Of a DNA stretch of 64,000 nucleotides, positions 9,242-17,853 are shown piece by piece. Each line of letters opens with the position of its first letter. Position 1 is the stretch's first letter. The position numbers and the translations under genes were made by a program. A model generated the notes under the pieces. It searched no databases and had not been told where the DNA came from. It worked only from the letters and a program-made list of their open reading frames with translations. Source of the stretch: Marinobacter daqiaonensis (GTDB lineage Bacteria > Pseudomonadota > Gammaproteobacteria > Pseudomonadales > Oleiphilaceae); the NCBI RefSeq assembly GCF_900115285.1, contig NZ_FOYW01000001.1, positions 640,655-704,654 of the forward strand, written 5' to 3'.

Positions 9242-9628
9242 TCAGGCCCATTCCCTGCGGAACAACAGGGCGTAGTCCTCAGGCAGCTGGCCCTGGACGT
9301 CCGCCATCTCGCCGGTTGACACGGCCTCGTTGAGAACGCCCATCACCACCTGGGCATGATGGGTGGCCTGGTTCTCCGGCACTCCCTCGCGCTTACTGAC
9401 CCGGGCGATAAAATCGTCGACGTTGAAGCGTTCGCCCTTGCCGGCGGTCCCGGTCTTCAGGTGGTTGCCGATCTCCCCTGGCAGCTGGGCAGCGAGGTTT
9501 GCCGGCTCATTGCCACTCAGGCGTTCCGCGAGTGTGTTCAGTGTCGCACGGGTCGCCAGCATGGCGGCATCCGGGGAATCAAGCTTGGCGCGATTCTGTA
9601 CCTGGCCGAGAAATTCATGGAATTGCAT
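9242..9628 (-). CDS. DUF2267 domain protein, second copy
   Basis: The 128-aa protein has the common DUF2267 form, with LGQVQNRAKL, A...ATRATLNTLAERLSG.E..NLAAQLP and a second repeat ending in QLPEDY..LF. A strong GGAGG lies before the ATG. It is read after the ribosome-hibernation/cold-shock fusion gene on the same strand, 35 bp downstream, suggesting a stress operon. Function is unknown. Confidence 0.88.
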   Translation of the reverse strand: MQFHEFLGQVQNRAKLDSPDAAMLATRATLNTLAERLSGNEPANLAAQLPGEIGNHLKTGTAGKGERFNVDDFIARVSKREGVPENQATHHAQVVMGVLNEAVSTGEMADVQGQLPEDYALLFRREWA

Positions 9629-9663
9629 ATCTGCACCTCCTTTTTCGGTTGCGGCAGTCTCGA

Positions 9664-10302
9664 TTACTGGTGTTCCTGTGACTCGGGATTCGAATCCCAG
9701 TCAACGGGTGGTTCTGCTTCATCAGCGCCGGTCTGGGGGCGGGCGCCGGGCTTGTTGATGATCTGCACGGTGGTGGCCCGGGGGCCTTCCTCACTCATGG
9801 CGGATTCAAAGCGGACTTCGGTTCCGGGCGTCAAGCGATGAAAGTCGTCATGGAGAACAGCGTTGCGGTGGAAATAGTATTCCTGCCCGTCCACGGGCGA
9901 CTTGATAATGCCGTAATCCTGCTCCGGGTAAAGCTGCACCACCAGGGCATTGGGAACATCGTGAAACTTGACCGCTCCCCTCTGGCGGGCCGTTTCCTTT
10001 TCGATCTGCTTCTCGATCGCTTCAAAAGCCTTGCGGATAATCGGCCGAAGCTGGACATGGGGATCAGCGACGGTACCTTCCTTATCGGACACAAGATCCT
10101 TCTTGGGCGGTAAGGTGACCTCGACACGGACACGATAAGGGTTTCCGGTATTGTGGTGATGCTGTGCACGCTCCACCACCACCCGGCAGGACATCAGGTG
10201 GTCGCACATGCGGTCAAGGCGGTCGGCCCGTTCGCGGATATAATCCTCAACCCATTGAGTGTGATCGACATCGGCAAATTTCACTTCCAGAGGGATTTGC
10301 AT
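9664..10302 (-). CDS. HPF/RaiA ribosome-associated protein with cold-shock domain
   Basis: The 212-aa protein has an N-terminal HPF/RaiA (S30AE) domain at about 1-115 with the beta strand MQIPLEVKFADVD and helix EDYIRERADRLDRM. A C-terminal cold-shock-like OB domain (about 130-190) carries YGIIKSPVDGQEYYFHRNAV, like the K-GFG-I and FVH motifs. The N-terminal part should bind the 30S decoding region, while the CSD part could bind RNA. I chose the ATG at 10302 because AGGGGGC precedes it; the upstream ATG at 10320 has no such site. It likely acts in stationary phase, together with the downstream DUF2267 gene. Confidence 0.82.
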   Translation of the reverse strand: MQIPLEVKFADVDHTQWVEDYIRERADRLDRMCDHLMSCRVVVERAQHHHNTGNPYRVRVEVTLPPKKDLVSDKEGTVADPHVQLRPIIRKAFEAIEKQIEKETARQRGAVKFHDVPNALVVQLYPEQDYGIIKSPVDGQEYYFHRNAVLHDDFHRLTPGTEVRFESAMSEEGPRATTVQIINKPGARPQTGADEAEPPVDWDSNPESQEHQ

Positions 10303-10442
10303 GCTTGAGCCCCCTTGCATTGTTTGAGAATGGTATCAACCGCCGACTCTCTGATCGGCTCGCTTAATAACTACCTGAGAGCGGCATCGGCGATTTCAAC
10401 CCTCCTCGAAGAGATCCGGCACACAGAATCCGGTCGCTCCCC

Positions 10443-10817
10443 TTATGCGCCGTTGGCCCTGGCCACCCAGCGCCTGGCAACGTCATGGGAATCGTAGGGG
10501 AACGACCGGATCTCCGCATTGACGAAGTGAGACGCAACCCGTCTCACAATGTCACCCACGAAGGAGTCCGTAACAAATGCGACCCGCGCGATATCCCGAT
10601 GATGGTTTTTCACGAATCGCAGATGGGAAATCAACGCCCCGAACGACTCCCAGCCGTGGAAAGACGGAGTGCAGACAATCAGCCCATTCAGTTGGCCGTG
10701 TTTCTCGATCACCGGATCAACCACCTCGGCGGCGGTATGGAAGTCGACCTCTGACAAAGGGGTCTCGGGTTCCAGAATAACAATCAGATTGTCTTCGTCG
10801 ACGGTTACACTCAGCAT
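10443..10817 (-). CDS. SpoIIAA-like (STAS fold) protein
   Basis: This 124-aa protein resembles the SpoIIAA-like family PF11964: LIVILEPETPLSEVDF, then a long helix, GLIVCTPSFHGWESFGALISHL and IARVAFVTDSFVGD. The fold is related to STAS anti-sigma antagonists but lacks the usual phosphorylatable Ser signature. Members are often found with stress and membrane genes; the partner is unknown. GAGGGA precedes the ATG. The MBL hydrolase gene is divergent from it. Confidence 0.75.
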   Translation of the reverse strand: MLSVTVDEDNLIVILEPETPLSEVDFHTAAEVVDPVIEKHGQLNGLIVCTPSFHGWESFGALISHLRFVKNHHRDIARVAFVTDSFVGDIVRRVASHFVNAEIRSFPYDSHDVARRWVARANGA

Positions 10818-10939
10818 GACCTATGCTCCCTCTCGGAAGGATGGACGCCACCTGTCACTGCCCGGGATGCCCGGTTACACGGCTGGCGACCCACCCTGTG
10901 AGTATAGGCCGGATTTTCGATGAAGGAGGCCAGGCAGCC

Positions 10940-11671
10940 ATGAAGCTGACGTTCCTTGGCACGAAAGGTTACGTCGATCCGGTCACCGACCGGCATCGGC
11001 GACACACATCCACGCTGGTAAGCTATCGTCGACGGCACGTCATGATCGACTGCGGTGCAGACTGGCGCCGCGAGGTATGGAAGGTCCGGCCCCACGCCAT
11101 TGTGATCACTCACGCTCACCCGGATCATGCCTTCGGCCTGCAGGATGGTTCCCCCTGTCCGGTCTGGGCAACCCGTGAGGCGTGGGAAATGATGAAGGAC
11201 TGGCCCATCGGGGAGAATCAGCGCCACCTCATCAGCGAACGGACTCCCCGGACGATTGAAGGGATCCAGGTGGAAGCGTTTCCGGTAATTCACTCCACCA
11301 AGGCTCCGGCAGTGGGATTTCGCATCACGGCGGGTCGGGTGGCGGTTTTCTATGTTCCTGACGTGGTATGGATCGAGGAACGCGGCGATGCCCTCTCAGG
11401 CGTCCGCTGCTATATCGGCGACGGCGCCAGTCTTGATCAGAACCTGGTCCGCCGGGACAAGAACGGCAACCTGATTGGCCATACGCCGGTTCGTACCCAG
11501 CTTACGTGGTGTGAAAAAGAAGCCGTGCCATGGATGATCGTCACTCATTGCGGAAGTCAGATTGTCGGGGGCGATGAGCGTCAGCTTGGAGCCAGGCTCA
11601 GGCAGTACGCCGATGAGAGGGGTGTAAGGGCAGAAATTGCCCACGACGGCATGACGCGAATCCTGCGGTGA
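10940..11671 (+). CDS. MBL-fold metallohydrolase
   Basis: The 243-aa protein is a metallo-beta-lactamase fold enzyme with the metal motif THAHPDHAFGL near residue 58, an acidic ligand DCGAD, a later VIHSTKAPAVG segment, and C-terminal IVTHCGS. It lacks a signal peptide, so it is a cytoplasmic hydrolase of the RNase Z or lactonase-like type rather than an antibiotic-resistance enzyme. GAAGGAGGC precedes the ATG at 10940; the longer frame from 10823 is not supported. Substrate unknown. Confidence 0.82.
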   Translation: MKLTFLGTKGYVDPVTDRHRRHTSTLVSYRRRHVMIDCGADWRREVWKVRPHAIVITHAHPDHAFGLQDGSPCPVWATREAWEMMKDWPIGENQRHLISERTPRTIEGIQVEAFPVIHSTKAPAVGFRITAGRVAVFYVPDVVWIEERGDALSGVRCYIGDGASLDQNLVRRDKNGNLIGHTPVRTQLTWCEKEAVPWMIVTHCGSQIVGGDERQLGARLRQYADERGVRAEIAHDGMTRILR

Positions 11672-11688
11672 CGGGGCCACGTTTTGAA

Positions 11689-12039
11689 TCATCTCGAATC
11701 AGACAGTGAATCAAGAGGGCTCGATGCTTTCGTACCATTCCGCGTAGGGGTGTTCTCAACCCTGCACTGACTGTAATCCGGTTCCCCGTCTGTCCACCAG
11801 ACCGGGCCCCGCTCTCCAAGGGCGCGCTTGGACTCATCAACACTCGCCCTGGCCTGTTTTTCAGCCCCGGCATCGCCGTCCCGCCTGGCCTGCCCGACTG
11901 CCCGGCGAGCACTCATCAGCCGGTCCACCCAATACCGGCGCTCACTTTCCGGCAAGTGCGGATCGGTGGCACGCCAGAGGCGACCGCGAACCACAATATA
12001 GCGTCCGTCCGGTGTTTTCGGTGCTTGGGAGGAAGACAT
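11689..12039 (-). CDS. Conserved hypothetical protein with C-terminal frameshift
   Basis: The protein from the ATG at 12039 reads GRYIVVRGRLWRATDP, then RRYWVDRLMSARRAV, a helical middle and ALGERGPVWWTDGEPDY, a pattern I recall from small conserved proteobacterial proteins of unknown function. After VENTP the frame seems to slip by one base at a CCCC run near 11745. The other frame reads YAEWYESIEPS and stops at 11711, which fits the family end better than the read-through tail. The as-read frame is 116 aa. This is either a sequence error or a real frameshift. Confidence 0.65.
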   Translation of the reverse strand: MSSSQAPKTPDGRYIVVRGRLWRATDPHLPESERRYWVDRLMSARRAVGQARRDGDAGAEKQARASVDESKRALGERGPVWWTDGEPDYSQCRVENTPTRNGTKASSPLDSLSDSR

Positions 12040-12228
12040 GCGGCTCCGCTTGTGTGGGGTCCATCTTTTACCCGGGGCCTTTTCCCCGTTCCCGAGAGCA
12101 ATGACAGCACTTGCAAATGTGCCACGAAGAACCAAGCTTTAAAAGACGGGCCCGCTCTCGGCAGGCCAGCAAAGATTTTGCCCCCGCCAGTTCGCCCGTA
12201 TTTGCATGACAATGTGGAGGAACAGCGA

Positions 12229-12759
12229 ATGACTCAGTACAGTGTCCTCGTAGCCGAAATGGCAAGAGCGCGGATTTTCACCCTCGAGTCCTCCGAGACG
12301 CCGGAAATAGAAAACAGCCCATTTCTGGTGGAACGCAAGACCCTGACCAACTCCCAGCACAAGGCCAGTGATTCACAGCTCTGGACCGATACCCGACGCG
12401 GCGCGAACCGTGAACACCAGGGCGGCCAGGTTGCCGGCCAGACCACCGGCATACCCCACCATAACTACGATGAACACCGGGAGAACAATGAACGCAAGGC
12501 GAACCGGGAGTTTGCCAGTGAGGTGGTGTCCGACCTCAAGCGCGTTATCGACAGGCACAACGTGGACCGGGTGGTGCTATGCGCCGAGAAACAGATGCTC
12601 GGCTTCCTGCGGCCTGAACTCAGCGGGTTGCCGGAAGGCAAGGTTCAGCTCACGGAAGTGCCAAAGGACCTGACCGGCCTGAAAACCCACGAACTGCATA
12701 AGAGGCTGGCAAGTGATGACCTGCTGCCTCCGTCCCGGAAGCCAAGAACGCTCGTCTAG
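12229..12759 (+). CDS. Host-attachment / baeRF family protein, paralogue A
   Basis: This 176-aa protein begins MTQYSVLVAEMARARIFTLE and carries WTDTRRGANREHQ, IPHHNYDEH and VVLCAEKQMLGFLRPEL. These fit the family annotated as protein required for attachment to host cells, which is related to bacterial/archaeal eRF1-like (baeRF) domains. It is soluble; a role in translation or ribosome rescue has been suggested for the fold but is not shown. GTGGAGG precedes the ATG. A very similar protein of equal length is at 14264-14794. Its TAG stop is part of the CTAG edge of repeat element copy 2, yet the C-terminus is not truncated. Confidence 0.85.
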   Translation: MTQYSVLVAEMARARIFTLESSETPEIENSPFLVERKTLTNSQHKASDSQLWTDTRRGANREHQGGQVAGQTTGIPHHNYDEHRENNERKANREFASEVVSDLKRVIDRHNVDRVVLCAEKQMLGFLRPELSGLPEGKVQLTEVPKDLTGLKTHELHKRLASDDLLPPSRKPRTLV

Positions 12760-13025
12760 TGTCTCGGCCGGTTAATTCGCTGACCTACTGAGCCCCTGAA
12801 AGCCTTGAGAGCAAGGCGCGGTGTCGAAGGTTTGGTGGTTCCAAATCGAGGCGCCGCAACACAGCTCTCAAGGCTTTCAGGGGCTCCCGGAGGGCTTGCC
12901 GCTGGCGACTCTGGACCTGTGTTGTCAGCCCTTGATGTGGAACCACCACACCTGCGGACTGACGCCTTGGCCAGAGTCGCCAGCGGCAAGCAATAGGTCA
13001 GCGAATTAACCGGCCGGGACACTAG
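12756..13025 (+). mobile_element. 270-bp MITE-like palindromic element, copy 2
   Basis: CTAG (12756-12759) to CTAG (13022-13025) encloses this copy. The outer arms are ~30-base inverted repeats with one or two mismatches. Hairpin 1 pairs 12791-12812 with 12864-12885 (22 bp, perfect). Hairpin 2 pairs 12894-12914 with 12971-12991 (21 bp, perfect). The loop segment 12828-12847 is complementary to 12934-12953 at 18 of 20 positions, and CAACACAG (12857-12864) to CTGTGTTG (12917-12924), so an alternative or pseudoknot fold is possible. The left CTAG gives the stop codon of paralogue A. As far as I can read, it is identical to copy 3. Confidence 0.8.
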
Positions 13026-13057
13026 TATCCCGAAGGAGGCATTGGCGGAATCGACAT

Positions 13058-13927
13058 TTACAGGAATTCGCTCCGCAGCTGCTCCCAGGTCTGGACCATC
13101 TGTTTTTTTGCGGTGCCCCATCGGTAGCCTCCAAGGGCACCACTTTGCTGGATGACCCGATGGCATGGAATCAGCAACGCCACGGGGTTGGCACCAACGG
13201 CGTTGCCAACCGCCCTCGATGATCCCGGCCGCCCCAGAGCGGCCGCGATCAAGGAATAGCTGGCCAGCCTCCCCGGCGGGATGCGAAGCAGGGCCCGCCA
13301 TACCGCCACCTGGAAATTGGTACCCGTCACATGCAGTGACAGCGGGCCGGTCGGCCTGCCCGGTCGATCACGGAACAGGACGTCAATCACATGGCGTGTG
13401 GCCATTTCGCTGCTGATCAAGGTGCTCTTCGGCCAGGCACGGCGAAGCTCTTTCAGGGCGGCCCCGGCATTGGTGTGGTCAATAAATCCCATGCGGCAGA
13501 TACCTCGGGGGGTGATCGCCACGAACATCTGTCCCAGGGGAGTCTGATGAAAGCCGTACTCGATACAGAGCCCCTCCCCCCCGTTTCTGAACTCACCGGG
13601 AGTGACCGCTTCCAGTTGCACAAAGTGATCATGGAGTCGCGAACTGCCACTGAGCCCCACGTCATGTGACACCTCAAGCAGAGCTTTATCTTCCCTGAGC
13701 AGCCGCTTCCCGCGCTCCAGGGTGATGGCCTGCAGGAAACGTTTGGGCGTCGTGCCCGACCAACGGCAGAACACCCGCTGAAAATGAAAAGGACTGAGAT
13801 GGACGTGAGCCGAAATCTCGTCCAGGGTCGGCTGGCGACTGGCACTGCCAGCCATGAACACCATGGCTTTTTCGATGCGGCGATAATCCGACATCTGCTG
13901 CAATCTCAGGTCATCCGACTGATCCAT
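13058..13927 (-). CDS. AraC-type regulator fused to O6-alkylguanine-DNA methyltransferase
   Basis: The N-terminal ~100 residues are an AraC helix-turn-helix domain (LDEISAHVHLSPFHFQRVFCRWSG). The C-terminal part is an Ogt domain with the suicide-cysteine motif P-C-H-R-V, Cys at about residue 255, and the ASYSLIAAALG and SRAVG helix. This matches Ada minus its N-terminal zinc/phosphotriester domain, so it should repair O6-methylguanine but lack the usual methylation switch. A GTG 20 codons upstream (13987) is an alternative start; neither start has a strong ribosome site. It converges on repeat copy 2 and lies between the two baeRF-like paralogues. Confidence 0.82.
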   Translation of the reverse strand: MDQSDDLRLQQMSDYRRIEKAMVFMAGSASRQPTLDEISAHVHLSPFHFQRVFCRWSGTTPKRFLQAITLERGKRLLREDKALLEVSHDVGLSGSSRLHDHFVQLEAVTPGEFRNGGEGLCIEYGFHQTPLGQMFVAITPRGICRMGFIDHTNAGAALKELRRAWPKSTLISSEMATRHVIDVLFRDRPGRPTGPLSLHVTGTNFQVAVWRALLRIPPGRLASYSLIAAALGRPGSSRAVGNAVGANPVALLIPCHRVIQQSGALGGYRWGTAKKQMVQTWEQLRSEFL

Positions 13928-14263
13928 ACCTGCCCACCACCCCGGTTTGTAAACGCACTCATCGCTTCTTTTCCAGTACCTGTCCACGACTCCTTCGTGG
14001 GTACATGATCAGTTTACGGCACTGGTCTCGCTCTTCCGACCCGGATCTTGCTGTTTTGTCAGCCGCTCTGGACCTGCTCGCTGGCAGGGAGAATTTATCA
14101 CGCGGGGCCTTACTTTCGACCTTTCCTGCCATCCTGAATGACCGAAGCCCTTGAAATACGCCCGCAAGTACCAAGGGTTAAGTACAGAGGCGAACCCCGG
14201 GCAGTGCGACTAACAATCTCGGGACCGTTCGCGAACATACGCAGCAACCAGGAGGTACAGCGA

Positions 14264-14794
14264 ATGGCTGAATACAGCGTTCTCGTAGCCGAGATGGCGC
14301 AAGCGCGAATCTACACCCTCGAGTCCTCTGAGGCACCGGAAGTGGAGAACAGCCCTTACCTGGTGGAACAGAAAAGCCTGACCAACTCCGAGCGCGAGGC
14401 CAGCGATTCGCAAGTCTGGACGGACACCCGTCGCGGTGCCAACCGGGAACACCAGAGTGGCCAGGGTGCCGGTGGGACGGCCGGAATCCCCCACCACAAC
14501 TATGATGAGCATCGCGACAATAACGAGCGGATGGTCATCCAGTCTTTCGCCAACGACGTAGTAACTGAACTGAAGCGCGTTGTTGACAGCCAGAACGTCA
14601 AGAAAGTGGTGCTCTGCGCCGAAGTGCAGATGCTGGGGTTCCTGAGACCGGAACTCGATGCCCTTCCCGGCGACAAGGTGCAGATCGAGGAGGTTCCCAA
14701 GGATCTGACCGGTTTCAGCGCCCACGAGCTCCACAAGAAGCTGGCAGACGATGGCTTGCTTCCTCCGCAGAAGCGGCCACAGTCACTCTCTTGA
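14264..14794 (+). CDS. Host-attachment / baeRF family protein, paralogue B
   Basis: At 176 aa this is the same length as paralogue A and shares WTDTRRGANREHQ, GIPHHNYDEH.DNNER and VVLCAE.QMLGFLRPEL; overall identity is high, roughly seventy percent by eye. GGAGG lies before the ATG, with ACAGCGAATG shared with the other copy. It probably arose by duplication, the AraC-Ogt gene and a repeat element lying between the two. It is followed by the stress-type PNPOx gene on the same strand. Confidence 0.85.
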   Translation: MAEYSVLVAEMAQARIYTLESSEAPEVENSPYLVEQKSLTNSEREASDSQVWTDTRRGANREHQSGQGAGGTAGIPHHNYDEHRDNNERMVIQSFANDVVTELKRVVDSQNVKKVVLCAEVQMLGFLRPELDALPGDKVQIEEVPKDLTGFSAHELHKKLADDGLLPPQKRPQSLS

Positions 14795-14933
14795 TGGCTG
14801 TTCTTCACGACTGAAATATCGTGTCGCGTAACGGTTGCCGGGTAAAGCAACGCCCAGCATCCGTTCCAACGCCGATCTGATGTTCCAAGTAGCAGAAAAT
14901 CGAAAGCTCATCGATAAAACGAGGAGAAAACGA

Positions 14934-15422
14934 ATGTCCAGCCCAGAGCACAAGCAGAAAATCTGGAGTCTCATCAAGGATATCAAAACCGGAATGCTGA
15001 CCACGAAGCACGGTGAGGAGCTGCGTTCGCGCCCCATGGTTCTGGTGCAGGACGAGTACGACGGAACACTGTGGTTCTATACCGACCTGGAATCCGAGAA
15101 GGTCTTTGAGGTTGAGGGTGACAACGACGTCTGCGTCACTTTCTCGGACACCGAGAACCACGTCTACGTATCACTTACGGGTGTCGGAAGAACCACCGAC
15201 GACAAGTCTCTGATCGAGAAATACTGGAATCCGTTCGTGTCCGCCTGGTTCCCGGATGGCAAGGACTCCCCCAATGTCGGTATGCTCGAAATCAAGGTCG
15301 AGAAAGGCGAACACTGGAACAGCGACTCCAGCAAAATGGTCAAACTGGTCAAGACGGCCAAGGCCAAGGCCAAGAACGAGCAGCCGGATCTTGGCGAGAA
15401 CGAGAAATTCGGCACGAAATAA
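14934..15422 (+). CDS. Pyridoxamine 5'-phosphate oxidase family (general stress protein 26-like)
   Basis: The 162-aa protein has a split-barrel FMN-binding fold of the general stress protein 26 type: IKTGMLTT near residue 18, RPMVLVQDEYDGTLWFYTD, VCVTFSD, YVSLTGVG and W.PF.SAWFPDGKDSPNV. The tail is rich in Lys and Ala. These proteins bind flavin but usually do not act in vitamin B6 synthesis. GAGGAG precedes the ATG. Proximity to baeRF-like genes suggests a stress role. Confidence 0.87.
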   Translation: MSSPEHKQKIWSLIKDIKTGMLTTKHGEELRSRPMVLVQDEYDGTLWFYTDLESEKVFEVEGDNDVCVTFSDTENHVYVSLTGVGRTTDDKSLIEKYWNPFVSAWFPDGKDSPNVGMLEIKVEKGEHWNSDSSKMVKLVKTAKAKAKNEQPDLGENEKFGTK

Positions 15423-15466
15423 CCGAAGATATCGGTCGCCGCTGCGCGACCTGATCGCCTAAAAGA

Positions 15467-15502
15467 TTGTCCGGCCTACCATAGCCTATGGCTGGCCGGC
15501 AA
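15467..15502. terminator. Bidirectional hairpin between convergent genes
   Basis: CCGGCC...GGCCGG and CCATA...TATGG form a nested imperfect palindrome of about 36 bases between the convergent PNPOx-like and chemoreceptor genes. No T run follows, so it is a likely but not certain terminator. Confidence 0.5.
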
Positions 15503-15556
15503 TTTCTGGCGGCCTGACTCTCCCAGTCAACCCCAAGGCTTCTTCCACAACACTGA

Positions 15557-17233
15557 TCAAACCTTGAACTGCCCCACCAGCTGTCGGAGATTCTCGCTCA
15601 AACGCGCCAGCTCATGGCTCGCTTCATTGGTCTGGGTCACGCCACCGTGACTGCGCTGGGCAGCATCCACAATACGCACGACGTTCTGGTTGATCTCCTC
15701 GGCGACCTGGCTTTGCTGCTCTGCGGCCGTCGCAATCTGCGTAACCTGATGGTGAATCTGCCCCACCGAGGTCTCGATGGTCCCCAAGGCGTCGGTGGCA
15801 TGATTGATCCGTGCGACCGTTTCCTCCGAGCTCTTGCGGGAATCGCCCATGCGATCGACTGCCGCCCGGGACTCGGAGACAAAACCATTGATCATTTCCC
15901 GGATCCGATCAGCCGATTCGGCGCTTCGCTTGGCCAGCTGACGCACTTCATCGGCCACCACCGAGAATCCCCGACCATGCTCACCAGCCCGGGCGGCCTC
16001 GATGGCGGCATTCAGTGCCAGTAGGTTGGTCTGCTCGGTCACCGCGTGGATAACATCCAACACCTGTTGAATGTCATCAGATTTCTCCGCTAATGCGGTA
16101 ATTGCGCCAGCGCTACCTTCAATCTCACCTGACAACCTGTTGACAGCGCCTTGGGCACTGCTGATGGTTTCGCCGCCTTCCCGCGCCATGCGGTCGGCAT
16201 CAGAGGCCGCATTCTGTACTTCCCGGGCATTCCCCGAGATCTGCTGGATAGTTGTTGCCATTTCATGGATGGCAGAGGCGATCTGATCGGTCTCAGAACC
16301 CTGCTCCTGAACAGATACCCGAGTTTCGGTTGCCACCCGACTGAGCTCTTCAGCCGCCGAGGCAACCTGGTCGGTGGTCGTTCCCACTTCGCGCATGGTG
16401 TTCTGAATCTTGGTGACAAAGGCATTGAACCGGCGCCCCAGCTCAGCCAGCTCATCATTCCCTTCATCTGGCAGCCGGTGCCGCAGGTCGCCCTCACCTG
16501 CAGCGATTTCCTGCATCATGTTGCTGATGCCTTTCAGCGGCAGAGTCACTGTGCGGCCGACAAAGAGCCCGATCAGCAGGGAGCCCACCACGACAATTAC
16601 GGTTGCCAGAAAAATAAAGCCCAAGGCAGCGTTTACACTTTCCTTGACTTCCTGCCGGGCGGCCAACAGCTCCTGCTGGATACCAGTGGTATATACGCCG
16701 GCGCCAATCATCCAGTCCCAGTCTGGAATAAGCGTGGCGTAGGACATCTTTGGCTCTTCGTTGCCGGAAGCAGGATTCATCCAGTCATAGCCGTAGAATC
16801 CGTCGCCCGCGGCTGCAGCGAAGAGAGCCCCCACCAATTCTTTCAGAACCGGATTTTTAGTCGGACCTTCCTTTGAGGGATCAGGAGCGTATGCCAGGTT
16901 ATAGACATCACGGGTGTAGGCGAAAACGTAATTGGACTCGTCGAAACGAATCGACCGCAGTCTTTCTGCCGCCTCCGCCTTGGCCTCCTCCTGACTGAGC
17001 GCAGGATCGTTCTTGGCTTCGAGCACCACGGCCCGGGCCGCATCAACCAGGTTCTGAAGGCCAGCCTTGTTGGCCTTTGTCAGGCTGCTCTCCAGCCGCT
17101 TCAGTTCGTCTTCTCCGTGGGCCTGGATCTGGCTTACCGTGATCCACGCAATGGCGGCCGCCGTGAGCAACACGGGCACGAGTATGGCCAGTAGCAAACG
17201 GGTGCGAACGGTGAATTGGTTCAAAAATCGCAT
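15557..17233 (-). CDS. Methyl-accepting chemotaxis protein with Cache domain
   Basis: This 558-aa receptor has an N-terminal membrane helix (about 12-32), a periplasmic single-Cache type domain (about 35-190) with YVFAYTRDVYNLAYAP and WDWMIGAGVYT, a second membrane helix (about 200-225), HAMP, and a long cytoplasmic coiled coil. The kinase-control tip reads [20 protein letters not shown]. sCache_2 domains of this kind commonly bind small carboxylates; the ligand here is unknown. It is monocistronic. Confidence 0.9.
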   Translation of the reverse strand: MRFLNQFTVRTRLLLAILVPVLLTAAAIAWITVSQIQAHGEDELKRLESSLTKANKAGLQNLVDAARAVVLEAKNDPALSQEEAKAEAAERLRSIRFDESNYVFAYTRDVYNLAYAPDPSKEGPTKNPVLKELVGALFAAAAGDGFYGYDWMNPASGNEEPKMSYATLIPDWDWMIGAGVYTTGIQQELLAARQEVKESVNAALGFIFLATVIVVVGSLLIGLFVGRTVTLPLKGISNMMQEIAAGEGDLRHRLPDEGNDELAELGRRFNAFVTKIQNTMREVGTTTDQVASAAEELSRVATETRVSVQEQGSETDQIASAIHEMATTIQQISGNAREVQNAASDADRMAREGGETISSAQGAVNRLSGEIEGSAGAITALAEKSDDIQQVLDVIHAVTEQTNLLALNAAIEAARAGEHGRGFSVVADEVRQLAKRSAESADRIREMINGFVSESRAAVDRMGDSRKSSEETVARINHATDALGTIETSVGQIHHQVTQIATAAEQQSQVAEEINQNVVRIVDAAQRSHGGVTQTNEASHELARLSENLRQLVGQFKV

Positions 17234-17853
17234 CGGTTCCGGTTCCCATGATTGTTCGGATTGCGAATTATCTACGGGAAGTCCGGCCGTTTCTGTTTCA
17301 GTTTTGTTACCAGCAATGCGACATCGATGATGTGTTTTGCATACCGGTGCGGGGGTAACGGGTGCGATTTTCCTGCCGCTGTTCAGTGTTACTGACGCCC
17401 AACGCCTTCAGCTTGCCCCCCATGTGGTTTACCTCGAGTGAACGGCCTCACCCCTCGCCATTACCATGTGGTGAGGCTGGTGAGGTTTGCGCAGCCGCGA
17501 GTTCTCCAATTCCACCTTACGCAGCCCGGGGTCCGGGTTATGGAATGCCATGTACGGTCTCCTCTCGTTCGATCCCTGAGCCATCATTCCAGATTGGCCT
17601 TGCCTTTTGGCCCGGATTTCCCACCCGCCTGAGCCCCCCTTTTCCCCTCTTCGGGTTTCAGTCGGGAAGGCCGGGATGCCCATCGTCCGGTTACGAGGCG
17701 TAACCAGCCTTTTTCGCGCTGATCGTAAAACAAGCGTATGATGTAAGTATTGTCCCTAATACCCGACCCGATGAGTCGGGTAGCCAGTATCCAATGGAGC
17801 GGAGTAGCGGCACAAACACAGACCAACCCAAGTCACTCAGGATAACCCGCATC
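17234..17853. other. Long intergenic region upstream of phaZ
   Basis: About 620 bp without a convincing gene. A TATGAT at 17737-17742 could be a -10 element, but I see no matching -35. TACCCGAC and GTCGGGTA near 17760-17782 make an eight-base-pair hairpin in the likely leader of phaZ. Open frames at 17362-17703 have no family resemblance and no ribosome site. Confidence 0.45.

Noticed and set aside
9684..9702. GGGATTCGAATCCC resembling a tRNA T-arm
   Set aside because: It lies inside the HPF-cold-shock gene, with no acceptor stem, anticodon arm or CCA around it.
17362..17703. Open frame upstream of phaZ
   Set aside because: No start context, low-complexity Pro/Ser-rich translation and no family resemblance; overlapping frames on both strands are equally long.
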